Part shown: positions 24,341 through 33,863 of the stretch, piece after piece
How positions within the stretch are numbered: position 1 is the first letter of the stretch
How the letters are laid out: each line of letters opens with the position of its first letter
Origin: AP-15 sp963716115
Lineage (GTDB): Bacteria; Pseudomonadota; Alphaproteobacteria; ATCC43930; CGMCC-115725
Length of the DNA stretch: 64,000 nucleotides
Direction: 5' to 3'
Assembly: GCA_963716115.1 (NCBI GenBank)
Contig: CAVQSZ010000033.1
Span: 189,815 to 253,814, forward strand
The notes under the pieces: model-generated
What the model was told of the DNA's origin: nothing
Database searches by the model: none
What the model saw: only the letters and a program-made list of their open reading frames with translations
Position numbers and translations under genes: made by a program

Positions 24341-25804
24341 ATGACCGCGGCCGCGAGCGTTCTGTCGGGCGCGGGCCGGCGGCAGGCGACCATCGGCCTG
24401 ATGATCGCGACGGCGATGCAGGCGTTCGACGCCACGATCGCCAATGTCGCCCTGCCCCGGATCGAGCAAAGCTTCGGCGGCGGGGTCGATCTCGGCGCCT
24501 GGGTCATGACGAGCTACCTGTGCGCCGCCGCCGTGACCGCGACGTTGACCGGCTGGCTGCGGCGCCGGCACGGCGCGCGACAGCTCTTCGCCGCCGCCAT
24601 CCTGCTCTTTGTCCTCGCCTCGGTGCTGTGCGCGATTTCTCCGTCGCGGTCCACGCTGCTGCTGTTCCGGCTGCTGCAAGGGGCGGCGGCCGGGATCATC
24701 CCGCCTCTGGCGCAGGCGATCCTGCTCGACATCCACCCCAAGGCCCGGCACGGCCGCATGCTGGCGATCTGGGGGGCCACGATCATGACCGGGCCGATCA
24801 TCGGCCCCGTGCTCGGCGGCGCGATCACCGACCTCGCCTCGTGGCGGTGGATATTCGCCGTGAACGCGCCGCTCGGGATCATCGCGGTCGCGGGGTTGCG
24901 GCGGATCCCCTCGCACATCGATCGGGGGAGCGCCCCCAGGATCGATGGCCTCGGGATCGCGCTGCTGGCGGTTGGGGTCGGCGCGCTGCAGCTCAGCCTG
25001 GAGCGCAGCATCGGCCGCGCCTGGCCGCCCTCGCCGGAGACGCTCGCCGAGGCGGGGATCGCGGTCCTCGCCCTGGCGGCGCTCGCGGTCCGCAGCCGCC
25101 ATGCCGGCTTCACGCTGCTGCGTTTCGCGGTGTTCGGCAATCTCAACTTCGCCGTCTCCGCCTTCTACAATTTCATGGTCGGCGCGCTGTTGTTCACGAC
25201 GATCGTCTTTCTGCCGGCGCTGAGCGAGGGCCCGCTCGGCGCGGATGCGACCGATGCCGGGCTCGCGGTGTTTCCGCGCGGCGTCGGGACGATGGCGATG
25301 ATGCTGGCAGCCGGCTGGCTGATCGACAGGATCGATCATCGCGCGCTGTTGGCGATCGGGCTGGCGGTCACGACGGGGGCGTTCGAGCTGATGGCGCGCA
25401 TGCCGCCCCAGGGGGCCGGGTTGTGGATCGCCGCGGCGAGCGCGGTGCAGGGGGTCGGCGTCGGGCTTTTGTTCACCCCGCTCAGCGCGTTGGCCTTCTC
25501 GACCCTCGGTGAGGATCTGCGGACCGACGCGGCCGGCGTCTACAGCCTGCTGCGCCAGCTCGGCTGCGCGACCGGCGTCGCCGTCATGACGGCGGTGCTG
25601 CAGGCCCGCATGCAGAGCGAGTTCGAGCGGCTCGCGCCCTACGGCGCCGGCGACGGGCCGCCCGCCCACCTGCTCGACTCCGCTAAGCTCGCCGCCTACG
25701 CCAGCTCGTTTCGAACCATGGCCATCGTCACCGCGGCGATCATCCCGGGGATCGTGCTGTTCCGCGTGCTGCGGCCCCGCGCCGCAGTGTCCGCGGCCGA
25801 GTAG
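24341..25804 (+). CDS. MFS multidrug exporter, DHA2 (EmrB/QacA) family
   Basis: 487-residue proton-driven efflux permease with about 14 membrane helices. Motif D1-like start MQAFDATIANVALPRIEQSF is diagnostic of the 14-helix DHA2 group. Motif A is GWLRRRHGARQLF, and motif C (antiporter) is in TGPIIGPVLGGAITDLASWR. C-terminal half: LLFTPLSALAFSTLGEDLR and LLRQLGCATGVAVMTAVLQ. No EmrA-type adaptor or regulator is adjacent. It converges on the sensor kinase gene with a 38-base gap. Confidence 0.92.
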   Translation: MTAAASVLSGAGRRQATIGLMIATAMQAFDATIANVALPRIEQSFGGGVDLGAWVMTSYLCAAAVTATLTGWLRRRHGARQLFAAAILLFVLASVLCAISPSRSTLLLFRLLQGAAAGIIPPLAQAILLDIHPKARHGRMLAIWGATIMTGPIIGPVLGGAITDLASWRWIFAVNAPLGIIAVAGLRRIPSHIDRGSAPRIDGLGIALLAVGVGALQLSLERSIGRAWPPSPETLAEAGIAVLALAALAVRSRHAGFTLLRFAVFGNLNFAVSAFYNFMVGALLFTTIVFLPALSEGPLGADATDAGLAVFPRGVGTMAMMLAAGWLIDRIDHRALLAIGLAVTTGAFELMARMPPQGAGLWIAAASAVQGVGVGLLFTPLSALAFSTLGEDLRTDAAGVYSLLRQLGCATGVAVMTAVLQARMQSEFERLAPYGAGDGPPAHLLDSAKLAAYASSFRTMAIVTAAIIPGIVLFRVLRPRAAVSAAE

Positions 25805-25842
25805 GGCGGCCGTTCTCGTCCGGGAGGGCCCCGCAGCGGTCG

Positions 25843-27987
25843 CTACCCGTTGCGCGCCGCGACCGACCATGCCGGCGCGGCCGCCTCGGGCGCGCGCCGC
25901 GCCGACTCGATCGGCAGGACGATGGTGACGATGGTGCCGTCGCCGGCCCGGCTGGCGATCGTCAAGGTCCCGCCATGCGCCTCGACCAGGCCTTTCGTGA
26001 TCGGCAGCCCGAGCCCGGTGCCGCCATAGTTGCGCGTCGTCGCCGGCTTGGCCTGGCCGAACGGCTGCACCGCGCGCTCCTGCTCGTCCTCGGTCATGCC
26101 GATGCCGTGATCCTCGATTTCGAGCACGGCAAGGCCGGCCGGCGCGGCTGTCAGCCGGATCGCGATCGCGCCGCCCTCCCGCGAGAATTTGATCGCGTTC
26201 GAGAGCAGGTTGAGAATGATCTGCTTGATCGCGCGCTCGTCGGCCCAGATCACCACCTCGTCCGCGGCCAGCTGTGAGACCAGCCCGATCTGGCGGCTGT
26301 GCGCCCGCTCGCGCATCATCCGCATGACGTCGGCGACGACGCATTGCAGCGTCACCGGCTCCTTCGACAATTCGAGCTTGCCGGCCTCGATTTTCGACAT
26401 GTCGAGCACGTCGTTGATGATCGACAGCAAATGACGGCTGCTCGACAGGATGTCCCGCATGTATTCGAGGTATTTGTCGTTGGCCATCGGCCCGAACAGC
26501 TCGTTGGAGATGATTTCGGAAAACCCGATGATGGCGTTGAGCGGGGTGCGCAGCTCGTGGCTCATATTGGCCAGGAACTCGCTTTTCGAGTGGTTGGCGA
26601 GCTCGGCCTGGCTGCGGGCCTGGACGATCTGGCGCTCGCTGGCCTTGATGTCGGTGATGTCGGAGTAGACGGAGAGGACCGCGCCGTCGGGCATGGCGCG
26701 GCGGCGAATCTGCAAGATCCGCCCGATCAGGGTCACCCGCTCCTTGACCGAGGGCACGTCGCGGTAAAACAGGTCGAGCCGCCTTGCGACCTCCGCTTCC
26801 GGCGGGCATTCGCCAAAATCGCCGCGGGCCGCCTGCCGCATCAGGATGTCGCGCAACGCGGCGCCGGCGTGCAGCTCCTCCGGCAGATCGAGCAGCTCGC
26901 AGAAGCGGCGGTTCCACGCGACCAGCCGGCCGCGCGCGTCGAAGACGCTGAGCCCCTCGCCGATATTTTCCAGCGTGCTCTGAAGCAGCGAGCGCTGGCG
27001 CTGCTGGCGCGCCTCGCTGCGCCGCAGGCGGGCGGCGACGAGGCGGCCGCGCCCCAGGGACCGGGCCGCGACCCAGGAGAGGATTGTCGCGGTCACGGCG
27101 AACAGCGCGAAGGCGGCCGCGGCAGCGGCGCTTTCCTTTAACCAGGCGCGCAGGATCTCGGCGCGGGCGCGCGACGCGGTTACGATCAGCGGGCGCGCCG
27201 ACACCCGGCGGAAAGCCAGCAGCGTGGCGGCCTTTTCGGTGACCTCGATCAGCCCCGCCGGCGCCGTCCCGAGCGATTGGGCATAGCTCGGCGTGCGTCC
27301 AATCTCGGCCGGGTCGATCGGCTCGCTGCCGACCATGACGCCGCTGTCGAGCAGCAGCGCGATATGGGTTCCTCGCGGCGACGAGATCGCCTTGAAGAAA
27401 TCGGTGAAGGTGGCGACCGGCGCCTCGGCGGCGATGACCCCGAGAAACGCTCCGCCACGGATCAGCGGGCGGCTCACCATGACCGACCGCTCGCCGCCGG
27501 CGGAGCTCGGTTCCGGAGCCCCGATGAACAGCCGCGCCGGGGCGGTCGGGCGGTGCGCCGTAAAGAACGCCTGATCCCGGTAATCGCGCCCGACGCCGGC
27601 CGAGCTCGCCCGGTTCATCTCACGCCCGTCGGGGTCGAGGATCACGATGTCGCTGACCGCCAGGTTCTGCTCGTTGAACTGACGCAGCACCGTCGTCACC
27701 GACGCGTCGTCGAGCGTTGCGTCGGGCAGCACGGTCGCGAGCATCTGCTCGATCCCGAGCAGCATGGCGTCGATCTCGAACAGCGAACGGTTGACGCCGA
27801 TCGCGGCGGCCAGCGCCGTGCTCTCCAGCGTCCGGTCGGCGTCTTGCAGGGCCTGGCGGTGGGAGCGATCGAGAAAGATAAAGGCGCTGGCGCCATAGGC
27901 GGCGACGAGCACCGCGCTCAGCGCGATCACTGCCTGCACCGCGCCGATGCGCCGCCTGCAACGGCCGAGGAAGGGAGAAAGCCGCAT
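25843..27987 (-). CDS. Membrane sensor histidine kinase with periplasmic cache-type domain and PAS
   Basis: 714 residues. Membrane helix at about 17-39, extracytoplasmic double-cache-like sensor at about 45-280 (VSDIVILDPDGREMNRASSA, YRDQAFF, GAFLGVIAAEAPV), second helix at about 287-307, PAS at about 335-450 (GLSVFDARGRLVAWNRRFCE), HisKA with FLANMSHELRTPLNAIIG (His477), and HATPase with NLLSNAIKFS, EDHGIGM and GGTGLGLPITKGL. No receiver domain and no adjacent response regulator, so it is an orphan. The ligand is unknown. Confidence 0.92.
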   Translation of the reverse strand: MRLSPFLGRCRRRIGAVQAVIALSAVLVAAYGASAFIFLDRSHRQALQDADRTLESTALAAAIGVNRSLFEIDAMLLGIEQMLATVLPDATLDDASVTTVLRQFNEQNLAVSDIVILDPDGREMNRASSAGVGRDYRDQAFFTAHRPTAPARLFIGAPEPSSAGGERSVMVSRPLIRGGAFLGVIAAEAPVATFTDFFKAISSPRGTHIALLLDSGVMVGSEPIDPAEIGRTPSYAQSLGTAPAGLIEVTEKAATLLAFRRVSARPLIVTASRARAEILRAWLKESAAAAAAFALFAVTATILSWVAARSLGRGRLVAARLRRSEARQQRQRSLLQSTLENIGEGLSVFDARGRLVAWNRRFCELLDLPEELHAGAALRDILMRQAARGDFGECPPEAEVARRLDLFYRDVPSVKERVTLIGRILQIRRRAMPDGAVLSVYSDITDIKASERQIVQARSQAELANHSKSEFLANMSHELRTPLNAIIGFSEIISNELFGPMANDKYLEYMRDILSSSRHLLSIINDVLDMSKIEAGKLELSKEPVTLQCVVADVMRMMRERAHSRQIGLVSQLAADEVVIWADERAIKQIILNLLSNAIKFSREGGAIAIRLTAAPAGLAVLEIEDHGIGMTEDEQERAVQPFGQAKPATTRNYGGTGLGLPITKGLVEAHGGTLTIASRAGDGTIVTIVLPIESARRAPEAAAPAWSVAARNG

Positions 27988-28120
27988 CAGCCCGGGTTCC
28001 GCTCCTGCCGCCGCGCGGCGTGGCGGCGGGCGGCAAGGGAGCCATGAGGATCGTCGCGGCGAGAATAGGCGAGTTCTCGGTTAACGTCGCCTTACTTCGG
28101 CTGCAAAGGTCGGGCGCCGC

Positions 28121-29089
28121 TCAATAGAGATGGCAGGCGACCGTGTGGCGGGGGGCGATTTCCTTGCGGGCCGGCGCCTCCACCGCGCAGACCGGCATCG
28201 CGCGCGGGCAGCGCGGGTGGAAATGGCAGCCCGAGGGCGGCCGGATCGGGCTCGGCACGTCGCCCTGGAGGGTGATCCGCCGGCGCTTGGCCGCCGGGTC
28301 CGGGATCGGCGCCGCCGACAGCAGCGCCTCGGTGTAGGGGTGGAGCGGCCGGGCATAGAGCTCGCGCGCCGGCGCCGCCTCGACGATCCGCCCCAAATAC
28401 ATCACCGCGACGCGGGTGCTGATGTGCTCGACCACCGACAGATCGTGCGCGATGAAGAGATAGGTCAGGTTCAGCTGCTGCTGCAGATCCTCGAGCAGGT
28501 TGATGACCTGCGCCTGGATCGACACGTCGAGCGCCGAGACCGGCTCGTCGCAGACAATCAGCCGCGGCGACACCGCCAGCGCGCGGGCGATGCCGATGCG
28601 CTGCCGCTGGCCGCCCGAGAACTCGTGCGGGTAGCGCCGCATGTGGTCGGCGTCGAGCCCGACGGTCTCGAGCAATTCGACGATCCGATCCTGGTACGCC
28701 CGGCGGCTGCCGGCGAGCCGATGGATGGTCAGCGCCTCGCCGATGATCGCGCCGACAGTCATGCGCGGGTCGAGCGAGGCGTAAGGATCCTGAAAGATGA
28801 TCTGCATGTCGCGGCAAAGCGCCCTGAGCGCGCCCCCCGACAAGGCGGTGACGTTCCTGCCGTCGAACCACACCTCGCCCGAGGTCGGCTCGACCAGGCG
28901 CAGGACGCACCGCCCGGTGGTCGACTTGCCGCAGCCCGATTCGCCGACGAGGCCCAGCGTCTCGCCGGCGCCGATCTCAAAGCTCACCCCGTCGACCGCG
29001 TGCACCCGCTCGACCCGACGCGACAGCAGCCCGCGCCGGACCGGAAACTGCTTTACCAGGCTGTCGACCCGCAGCAGCGGTTGGCTCAT
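28121..29089 (-). CDS. Dipeptide/oligopeptide ABC transporter ATP-binding protein, DppF type (system A)
   Basis: 322-residue cytoplasmic ATPase. Walker A GESGCGKST, Q-loop IIFQDPYASLDPRMTVG, signature EFSGGQRQRIGIARAL, Walker B LIVCDEPVSALDVS, His in LFIAHDLSVVEHI. The C-terminal OppF/DppF extension has a cysteine motif (GCHFHPRCPRAMPVC, later VAC) that may bind an iron-sulfur cluster in related proteins. Start ATG 29089, eight bases after the DppD stop. Last gene of the minus-strand operon. Substrate cannot be read from sequence. Confidence 0.9.
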   Translation of the reverse strand: MSQPLLRVDSLVKQFPVRRGLLSRRVERVHAVDGVSFEIGAGETLGLVGESGCGKSTTGRCVLRLVEPTSGEVWFDGRNVTALSGGALRALCRDMQIIFQDPYASLDPRMTVGAIIGEALTIHRLAGSRRAYQDRIVELLETVGLDADHMRRYPHEFSGGQRQRIGIARALAVSPRLIVCDEPVSALDVSIQAQVINLLEDLQQQLNLTYLFIAHDLSVVEHISTRVAVMYLGRIVEAAPARELYARPLHPYTEALLSAAPIPDPAAKRRRITLQGDVPSPIRPPSGCHFHPRCPRAMPVCAVEAPARKEIAPRHTVACHLY

Positions 29090-29097
29090 GCCGCGGC

Positions 29098-30078
29098 TCA
29101 CAGGATGCAGGCCACTTTGTGGCCGGGCCCGACTTCGCGCAGCTCCGGCGCCGCGGTGGTGCAGGCGGCCATCGCAAACCGGCAGCGGGGAGCGAAGCGG
29201 CAGCCCGGCGCCGGGTCCAGCAGGCTCGGCACGACCCCGCCGATCGCCTCGAGGCGGGTCTTGCCGCCGGCCCGGTCGAGGCGCGGGATCGAGCGGATCA
29301 GACCCTGCGTGTAGGGATGCCGCGGCCGGGCGAAGAGCTCGCCGACCGGCGCCTCCTCGACCACCTTGCCGGCATACATGACCGCGACCCGCTGCGCGGT
29401 CTCGGCGACGACGCCCATCGCGTGGGTGATCAGCATGACCGCCATGCCGAGGCGCTCCTTCATCTCGGCGAGGAGGTCGAGGATCTGCGCCTGGATCGTC
29501 ACATCGAGCGCGGTCGTCGGCTCGTCGGCGATCAGCAGCTGCGGGTTGCACGACAGGGCCATGGCGATCATGACGCGCTGCCGCATGCCGCCCGAGAACT
29601 GGTGCGGATAGTCGCGCGCCCGGCGCTCGGGGTTCGGGATCCGCACCAGCCGAAGCATCTCGACCGTCCTCTCCCGCGCCGAACGCCGGCCGAGCCCCTG
29701 ATGCAGCCGGACGACCTCGGCGATCTGGGCTCCGACGGTGTAGACGGGGTTGAGCGAGGTCATCGGCTCCTGAAAGACGATGCCGATCTCCTTGCTGCGG
29801 ATGCGGCGGATTTGCTCGCGGCCGAGCGGGGCCAGGTCGCGCCCCTGCCAGAGGATCCGGCCGCCGACGATCCGCCCCGGCGGCATCGCCACCAGCTTGA
29901 GCACGGAGAGCGCGGTGACGGTCTTGCCGCAGCCCGATTCGCCGACCACACAAAGCGTCTCGCCGCGGTCGATCGTCAGGTCGACGCCGTCGACCGCGTG
30001 AACGACGCCGTCATCGGTCGCGAAATGAGTCTTGAGGCCCTGGATGTCGAGCAGATGCCCGCCCGTCGCGTCGGCCAC
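29098..30078 (-). CDS. Dipeptide/oligopeptide ABC transporter ATP-binding protein, DppD type (system A)
   Basis: 326-residue partner ATPase. Walker A GESGCGKTVT, Q-loop IVFQEPMTSLNPVYTVG, signature QFSGGMRQRVMIAMAL, Walker B LLIADEPTTALDVT, switch His in LITHAMGVVAE; C-terminal cysteine motif GCRFAPRCRFAMAAC. Start is a GTG one base after the permease stop, so translation is coupled. DppD and DppF form the heterodimeric motor. Confidence 0.9.
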   Translation of the reverse strand: MADATGGHLLDIQGLKTHFATDDGVVHAVDGVDLTIDRGETLCVVGESGCGKTVTALSVLKLVAMPPGRIVGGRILWQGRDLAPLGREQIRRIRSKEIGIVFQEPMTSLNPVYTVGAQIAEVVRLHQGLGRRSARERTVEMLRLVRIPNPERRARDYPHQFSGGMRQRVMIAMALSCNPQLLIADEPTTALDVTIQAQILDLLAEMKERLGMAVMLITHAMGVVAETAQRVAVMYAGKVVEEAPVGELFARPRHPYTQGLIRSIPRLDRAGGKTRLEAIGGVVPSLLDPAPGCRFAPRCRFAMAACTTAAPELREVGPGHKVACIL

Positions 30079-30079
30079 C

Positions 30080-31022
30080 TCACATCACCTTGCGCGGGTC
30101 GAGGGCGTCGCGCAGCCCGTCGCCGATGAAATTGATCGAGAGCACGGCCAGGAAGATCGCGGCGCCGGGGAACAAGGCCCAATGCGGGGCGATGTCGAGG
30201 TAGTCCTTGGCGTCGAACAGGATGCGTCCCCAGGTCGGAATGTCGGGCGGGAAGCCGAGGCCGAGAAAGGACAGGGTCGATTCGGCGATGATCGCGGCGG
30301 CGACGTCGACCGTGCCGGCGACGATGACCGGCCCCAGCGAATTGGGCAGGATGTGCCGCGCCACCAGCCGCAGCCGGGTCGCGCCGAGCGCGCGGGCGGC
30401 CTCGACAAACTCCTTCTCGCGCAACGACAGGAATTGCGCGCGCACCAGGCGGGCCACCGGCATCCAGCGAAAGCGCGCCGATCACCGCGACGATCAGGAT
30501 GAAGACGCCGACCTCCGGCCCGACCAGCGCCGTCAGCGGCGCGCGGAACAGATAGATCACGAGCAGCAGCAGCGGCAGCTGCGGCAACGACAGGAAGAGG
30601 TCGGTCAGCCACATCAGCCCGAGATCGACGGCGCCGCGCGACATCCCGGCGATCGCGCCGACCAGCGTGCCGACGACCACCGCCACCGCCATCGCCGCCA
30701 GCCCGACCGCGAGCGAGATGCGGCCGCCGTAGAGCATGCGGGCGAGCAGATCCTGGCCCAGATCGTCGGTGCCGAACGGGTGCGCCCAGGACGGGCCGGC
30801 GAGATGGGCGGTGAAATCGATGTCGTTGATCGGCGCGCGCCATATGAGCGGCCCGAGCGCCACCGCCAGCATCATCGCCGCCAGCACGGCGATGCTGACC
30901 ACCGCCGGAAGGTGCCGGCGGAAGCGCCGCCAGGTTTCGCGGCCCGGCGAGACGCGGCGGGCGCGGGCGGCCCCGCCGCGCGCGGCCTCAGCGGTAGGCG
31001 ATGCGAGGGTCGAGCCAGCCAT
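30080..31022 (-). CDS. Dipeptide ABC transporter permease, DppC type (system A), frameshifted
   Basis: The N-terminal part is in one frame (31022 to about 30470) with DPFGTD-type loop SWAHPFGTDDLGQDLLARML and helices. The C-terminal part is in the next (about 30465 to 30080) with LVRAQFLSLREKEFVEAARA, the EAA loop ALGATRLRLVARHILPNSLG, and LSINFIGDGLRDALDP. One extra t in the run near 30470 (minus strand gcgctttcgctgg, expected gcgcttcgctgg) restores one protein of normal length. It overlaps the dppB end by 35 bases if ATG 31022 is used; an internal start is possible. Confidence 0.85.
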
Positions 31023-31948
31023 AGAGGATGTCGGCGGCGAGGTTGAACAGGATCACGAGGCAGGCGAAGACGAAGGTCACCGCCATGATCACCGGGGTGT
31101 CGTTGGCCAGGATCGAGCTGATCAAGAGCGAGCCGATGCCGGGGATGCGGAAGATCTGCTCGGTGACGATGGCGCCGCCGAAGACCGCCGGCATCGACAG
31201 CGCGACCAGGGTCACCACCGGGATCAGCGCGTTGCGCACGACGTGCTTGACCACGACCACGCGCTCGCTCAGCCCCTTGGCGCGGGCCGTGGTGACATGG
31301 TCGAGGCGGATCGCGTCGAGCACGGCGGCGCGCACATAGCGCGTCCACGACGCGCCCTGGAACAGGCCCAGCACCGCCACCGGCATGACCGCCTGGCGGA
31401 ATTCCTCCCAATACCAGCGCCAGCCGGCGGCGGCGATATCGGCGCGGAACACGAACGGCAGCCAATCCAGCCAAATGCTGAACACCAGGATGAACAGCAG
31501 GCCGGTAAAAAAAGTCGGCAGCGAGAAGCCGATGAAGGCCAATGTGTTGGCGATCTGGTCGAAGATCGAATAGGGCCGGGTCGCCGAATAGACGCCGACC
31601 GGCAGCGCGACCAGCAGCGCCAGCGATCTGCGACGAGCCGATCACCAGCAAGGTCGCCGGCAGGCGCTGCCCGATCAGGGTGTCGACATCGACGCGGCTG
31701 ACGAACGAAAAGCCCCAGTCGCCCCGCAGCATCGCCGCCAGCCAATGCAGGTAGCGCAGCGCGATCGGGTCGTCGAGCCCGAACCTGGCGCGCAGCATGG
31801 CGCCGACCTCGGGCGGGACGTTGGGGTTGGTGGCGAGCTCGCCGAACGGGTCGCCCGGGGCGAGCGCCAGCACCGTGAACAGCACCAGGCTGATGCCGAG
31901 CAGGCTCGGGACCGCGATCGCCAGGCGTCTCAGCAGATACCGGCCCAT
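30988..31948 (-). CDS. Dipeptide ABC transporter permease, DppB type (system A), frameshifted
   Basis: Standard DppB start MGRYLLRRLAIAVPSLLGIS and FTVLALAPGDPFGE, then GDWGFSFVSRVDVDTLIGQR. The frame breaks near 31630 after VIGSSQIA; the continuation is in another frame, with IANTLAFIGFSLPTFFTGLL, the EAA loop TTARAKGLSERVVVVKHVVR and the ending ILYGWLDPRIAYR. One missing base in atcgctggcg explains it. About six membrane helices. It lies 39 bases downstream of the binding-protein gene. Confidence 0.85.
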
Positions 31949-31987
31949 GGCCCGCCGCGCACGATCACCGCCGCCGGCGCGCCGCGC

Positions 31988-33784
31988 TCACGCCTCGCGA
32001 TACCAGTTTCGCACATCCGCCATGACGTTGTCCCAGCCGCTGCGCCGGCCTCTGAGCGGCTGCGCCACGGCGTTGACCAGCGGCCGATAGACCACCGGGA
32101 TGACCACCGGGTCGCCGACCACCATATCGTTCATCCTGATGAACAGCGCCGCGCGCTTGACCGGGTCGAGCTCGGCCTCGGCCGCCTGGTAGGCCGTGTC
32201 GTAGTCGTCGTTGCGCCAGCGGGTGATGTTGCGCCCCTGCCATTTGTTCTCCTTCGACGCAGCCTCCCACGAGACGAACTGCCGCATAAAGACGCCGGGA
32301 TCCGGCTCGCCCATGGTCGTGGTGTACATCTGCATGTCGGCATAGAATTTGGAATAGGTGTCGGGGTTGGCGACATCGGAGGAGAAATACACCGCCGCCG
32401 TCACCGATTTCAGCTCGACCTCGATGCCGGCCTTTTGGCAGGCCTGCTTGACGATCGCCTGCGTCTTCTGGCGCGGCTGGTTGATCGAGGTCTGGTAGAG
32501 GAGCTTCAGCCGCTTGCCGTCCTTGGCGCGGACCCCGTCCGAGCCGCGCCGCCAGCCGGCCTCGTCGAGCAGCTGGTTCGCCTTGTCGATGCTGAACTCC
32601 CAATGCGTGTCCTTGGAGACGAAGCGCTGCGGGTTGTTGACGAAGTTGCCGGTGGCGATCCCGGTGCGCCCGTAGATGTGGGCCTCGACCGCGGCGCGAT
32701 CGACAAGCAGCGCCAGCGCCTTTCTGACCGCGGGGTCGCTGAACAGCGGATGCCTCGTTTTGACGCTCGAGCGCTCGCCGTCAACCTCGGTCCAGGGGTC
32801 GGTGGTGTTGAGCTGGATGTGCTCGATATTGCCGCCGGGCACGATCTCGACATGGCCCTTGGCGGCCCCGCCGTTTTCCAGCCGGACCAGGATCTCGTCT
32901 TCGACCTGCATGTTCCAGGCGAAATCATATTCGCCGGTCTGAATGACCGCGCGCGCCGCCGAGACGGCGTCGCCGCCGCCCTTCATCTCGATCGTGTCGA
33001 AATACGGCCGGTTGGTCAGGTGGTAGTCGGGGTTGCGCTCGCCCTTGACGAGGTCGCCGGGCTTGAAGTCGACAAACCGGTAGGGACCGGTGCCGACCGG
33101 CTTCAAATTGGTCTGGGCGTCGCGCGAGTCGGCGCCCTTGTAGCGCTCGAACAGATGCTTCGGGATGATCATGCCGCGCTGGCCGACAAAGGCGTCCGCC
33201 CAGGCCGGCGTCGGCTTCTCGTAGCGGACCCGCACGGTCAGCGGATCGACCTTTTCGACCTTGATGTCCTTGTAGCTGCCGATCGTCGTGGCCGCCGTCG
33301 CCGGGTCGGCCGCGTATTCCCAGTTGAAGACGACATCGTCGGCGGTGAAGGGCTGGCCGTCGTGCCAGCGCACATCCTTCTTGAGCTTCCAGGTGACCGA
33401 CATGCCGTCGGCCGCGACGCCGCCGTTTTCGAGGTCCGGGACCTCGGCGGCGAGCACCGGCGTCAGGTTGCCGTCGGGATCCCAGGCGGCAAGCGGCTCG
33501 TAGAAAATGCGCGAGCCCTCCTGGTCCTTGGTGCCGACGGCAAAGTGCGGGTTGAGCAGGGTTGGGCTCTGCCAGAACAGGGTTTTGAGCGCCCCGCCGC
33601 CGCCGGCCTTGGTCGGCTTGTACTCCGCGCCGCCCGACGGCTGCGCGAAGCCCGCCCGCGCCAGCAGCCCGCCCGCGAGCGGCGCCGTCAGGCCGAGACC
33701 CGCCAGCCTGCGGACAAAGGCGCGCCGCGAAACGCGGCCTGTCCCCACCGCCATGATCAGGTCCCGCAACTCTCGCTCGTCCAT
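31988..33784 (-). CDS. Peptide/solute ABC transporter substrate-binding protein with Tat signal (system A)
   Basis: 598-residue periplasmic binding protein of family 5 (DppA/OppA). The N-terminal twin-arginine motif SRRAFVRRLAGLGL is followed by a hydrophobic stretch and AxA-type cleavage near AGFAQP; a 20-residue leader precedes the motif. Family features: TLNPHFAVGTKDQEGSRIF-like start of mature domain, ADDVVFNWEYAADP, KPVGTGPYRFVDFKPGD, NPDYHLTNRPYF and DPAVRKALALLVDRAAV. Gene order with the next four genes gives a complete importer. The ligand is unknown. Confidence 0.9.
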   Translation of the reverse strand: MDERELRDLIMAVGTGRVSRRAFVRRLAGLGLTAPLAGGLLARAGFAQPSGGAEYKPTKAGGGGALKTLFWQSPTLLNPHFAVGTKDQEGSRIFYEPLAAWDPDGNLTPVLAAEVPDLENGGVAADGMSVTWKLKKDVRWHDGQPFTADDVVFNWEYAADPATAATTIGSYKDIKVEKVDPLTVRVRYEKPTPAWADAFVGQRGMIIPKHLFERYKGADSRDAQTNLKPVGTGPYRFVDFKPGDLVKGERNPDYHLTNRPYFDTIEMKGGGDAVSAARAVIQTGEYDFAWNMQVEDEILVRLENGGAAKGHVEIVPGGNIEHIQLNTTDPWTEVDGERSSVKTRHPLFSDPAVRKALALLVDRAAVEAHIYGRTGIATGNFVNNPQRFVSKDTHWEFSIDKANQLLDEAGWRRGSDGVRAKDGKRLKLLYQTSINQPRQKTQAIVKQACQKAGIEVELKSVTAAVYFSSDVANPDTYSKFYADMQMYTTTMGEPDPGVFMRQFVSWEAASKENKWQGRNITRWRNDDYDTAYQAAEAELDPVKRAALFIRMNDMVVGDPVVIPVVYRPLVNAVAQPLRGRRSGWDNVMADVRNWYREA

Positions 33785-33863
33785 CGCAAGCCCTATGGCT
33801 GGTCGGTCGCGAATATCTTAACGCACCCGGCGCGACCGGACCATGCGAGGCCCATTGTTTTTT

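Noticed and set aside
24107..26917. 936-codon open frame on the minus strand
   Set aside because: It crosses the MFS exporter antisense and the sensor kinase in a wrong frame; composition is Arg/Pro/Gly-rich with no domain.
30988..31022. Long 35-base overlap of DppB and DppC (system A) as a regulatory feature
   Set aside because: Probably only an over-extended DppC start; the N-terminal residues of that gene are not conserved.
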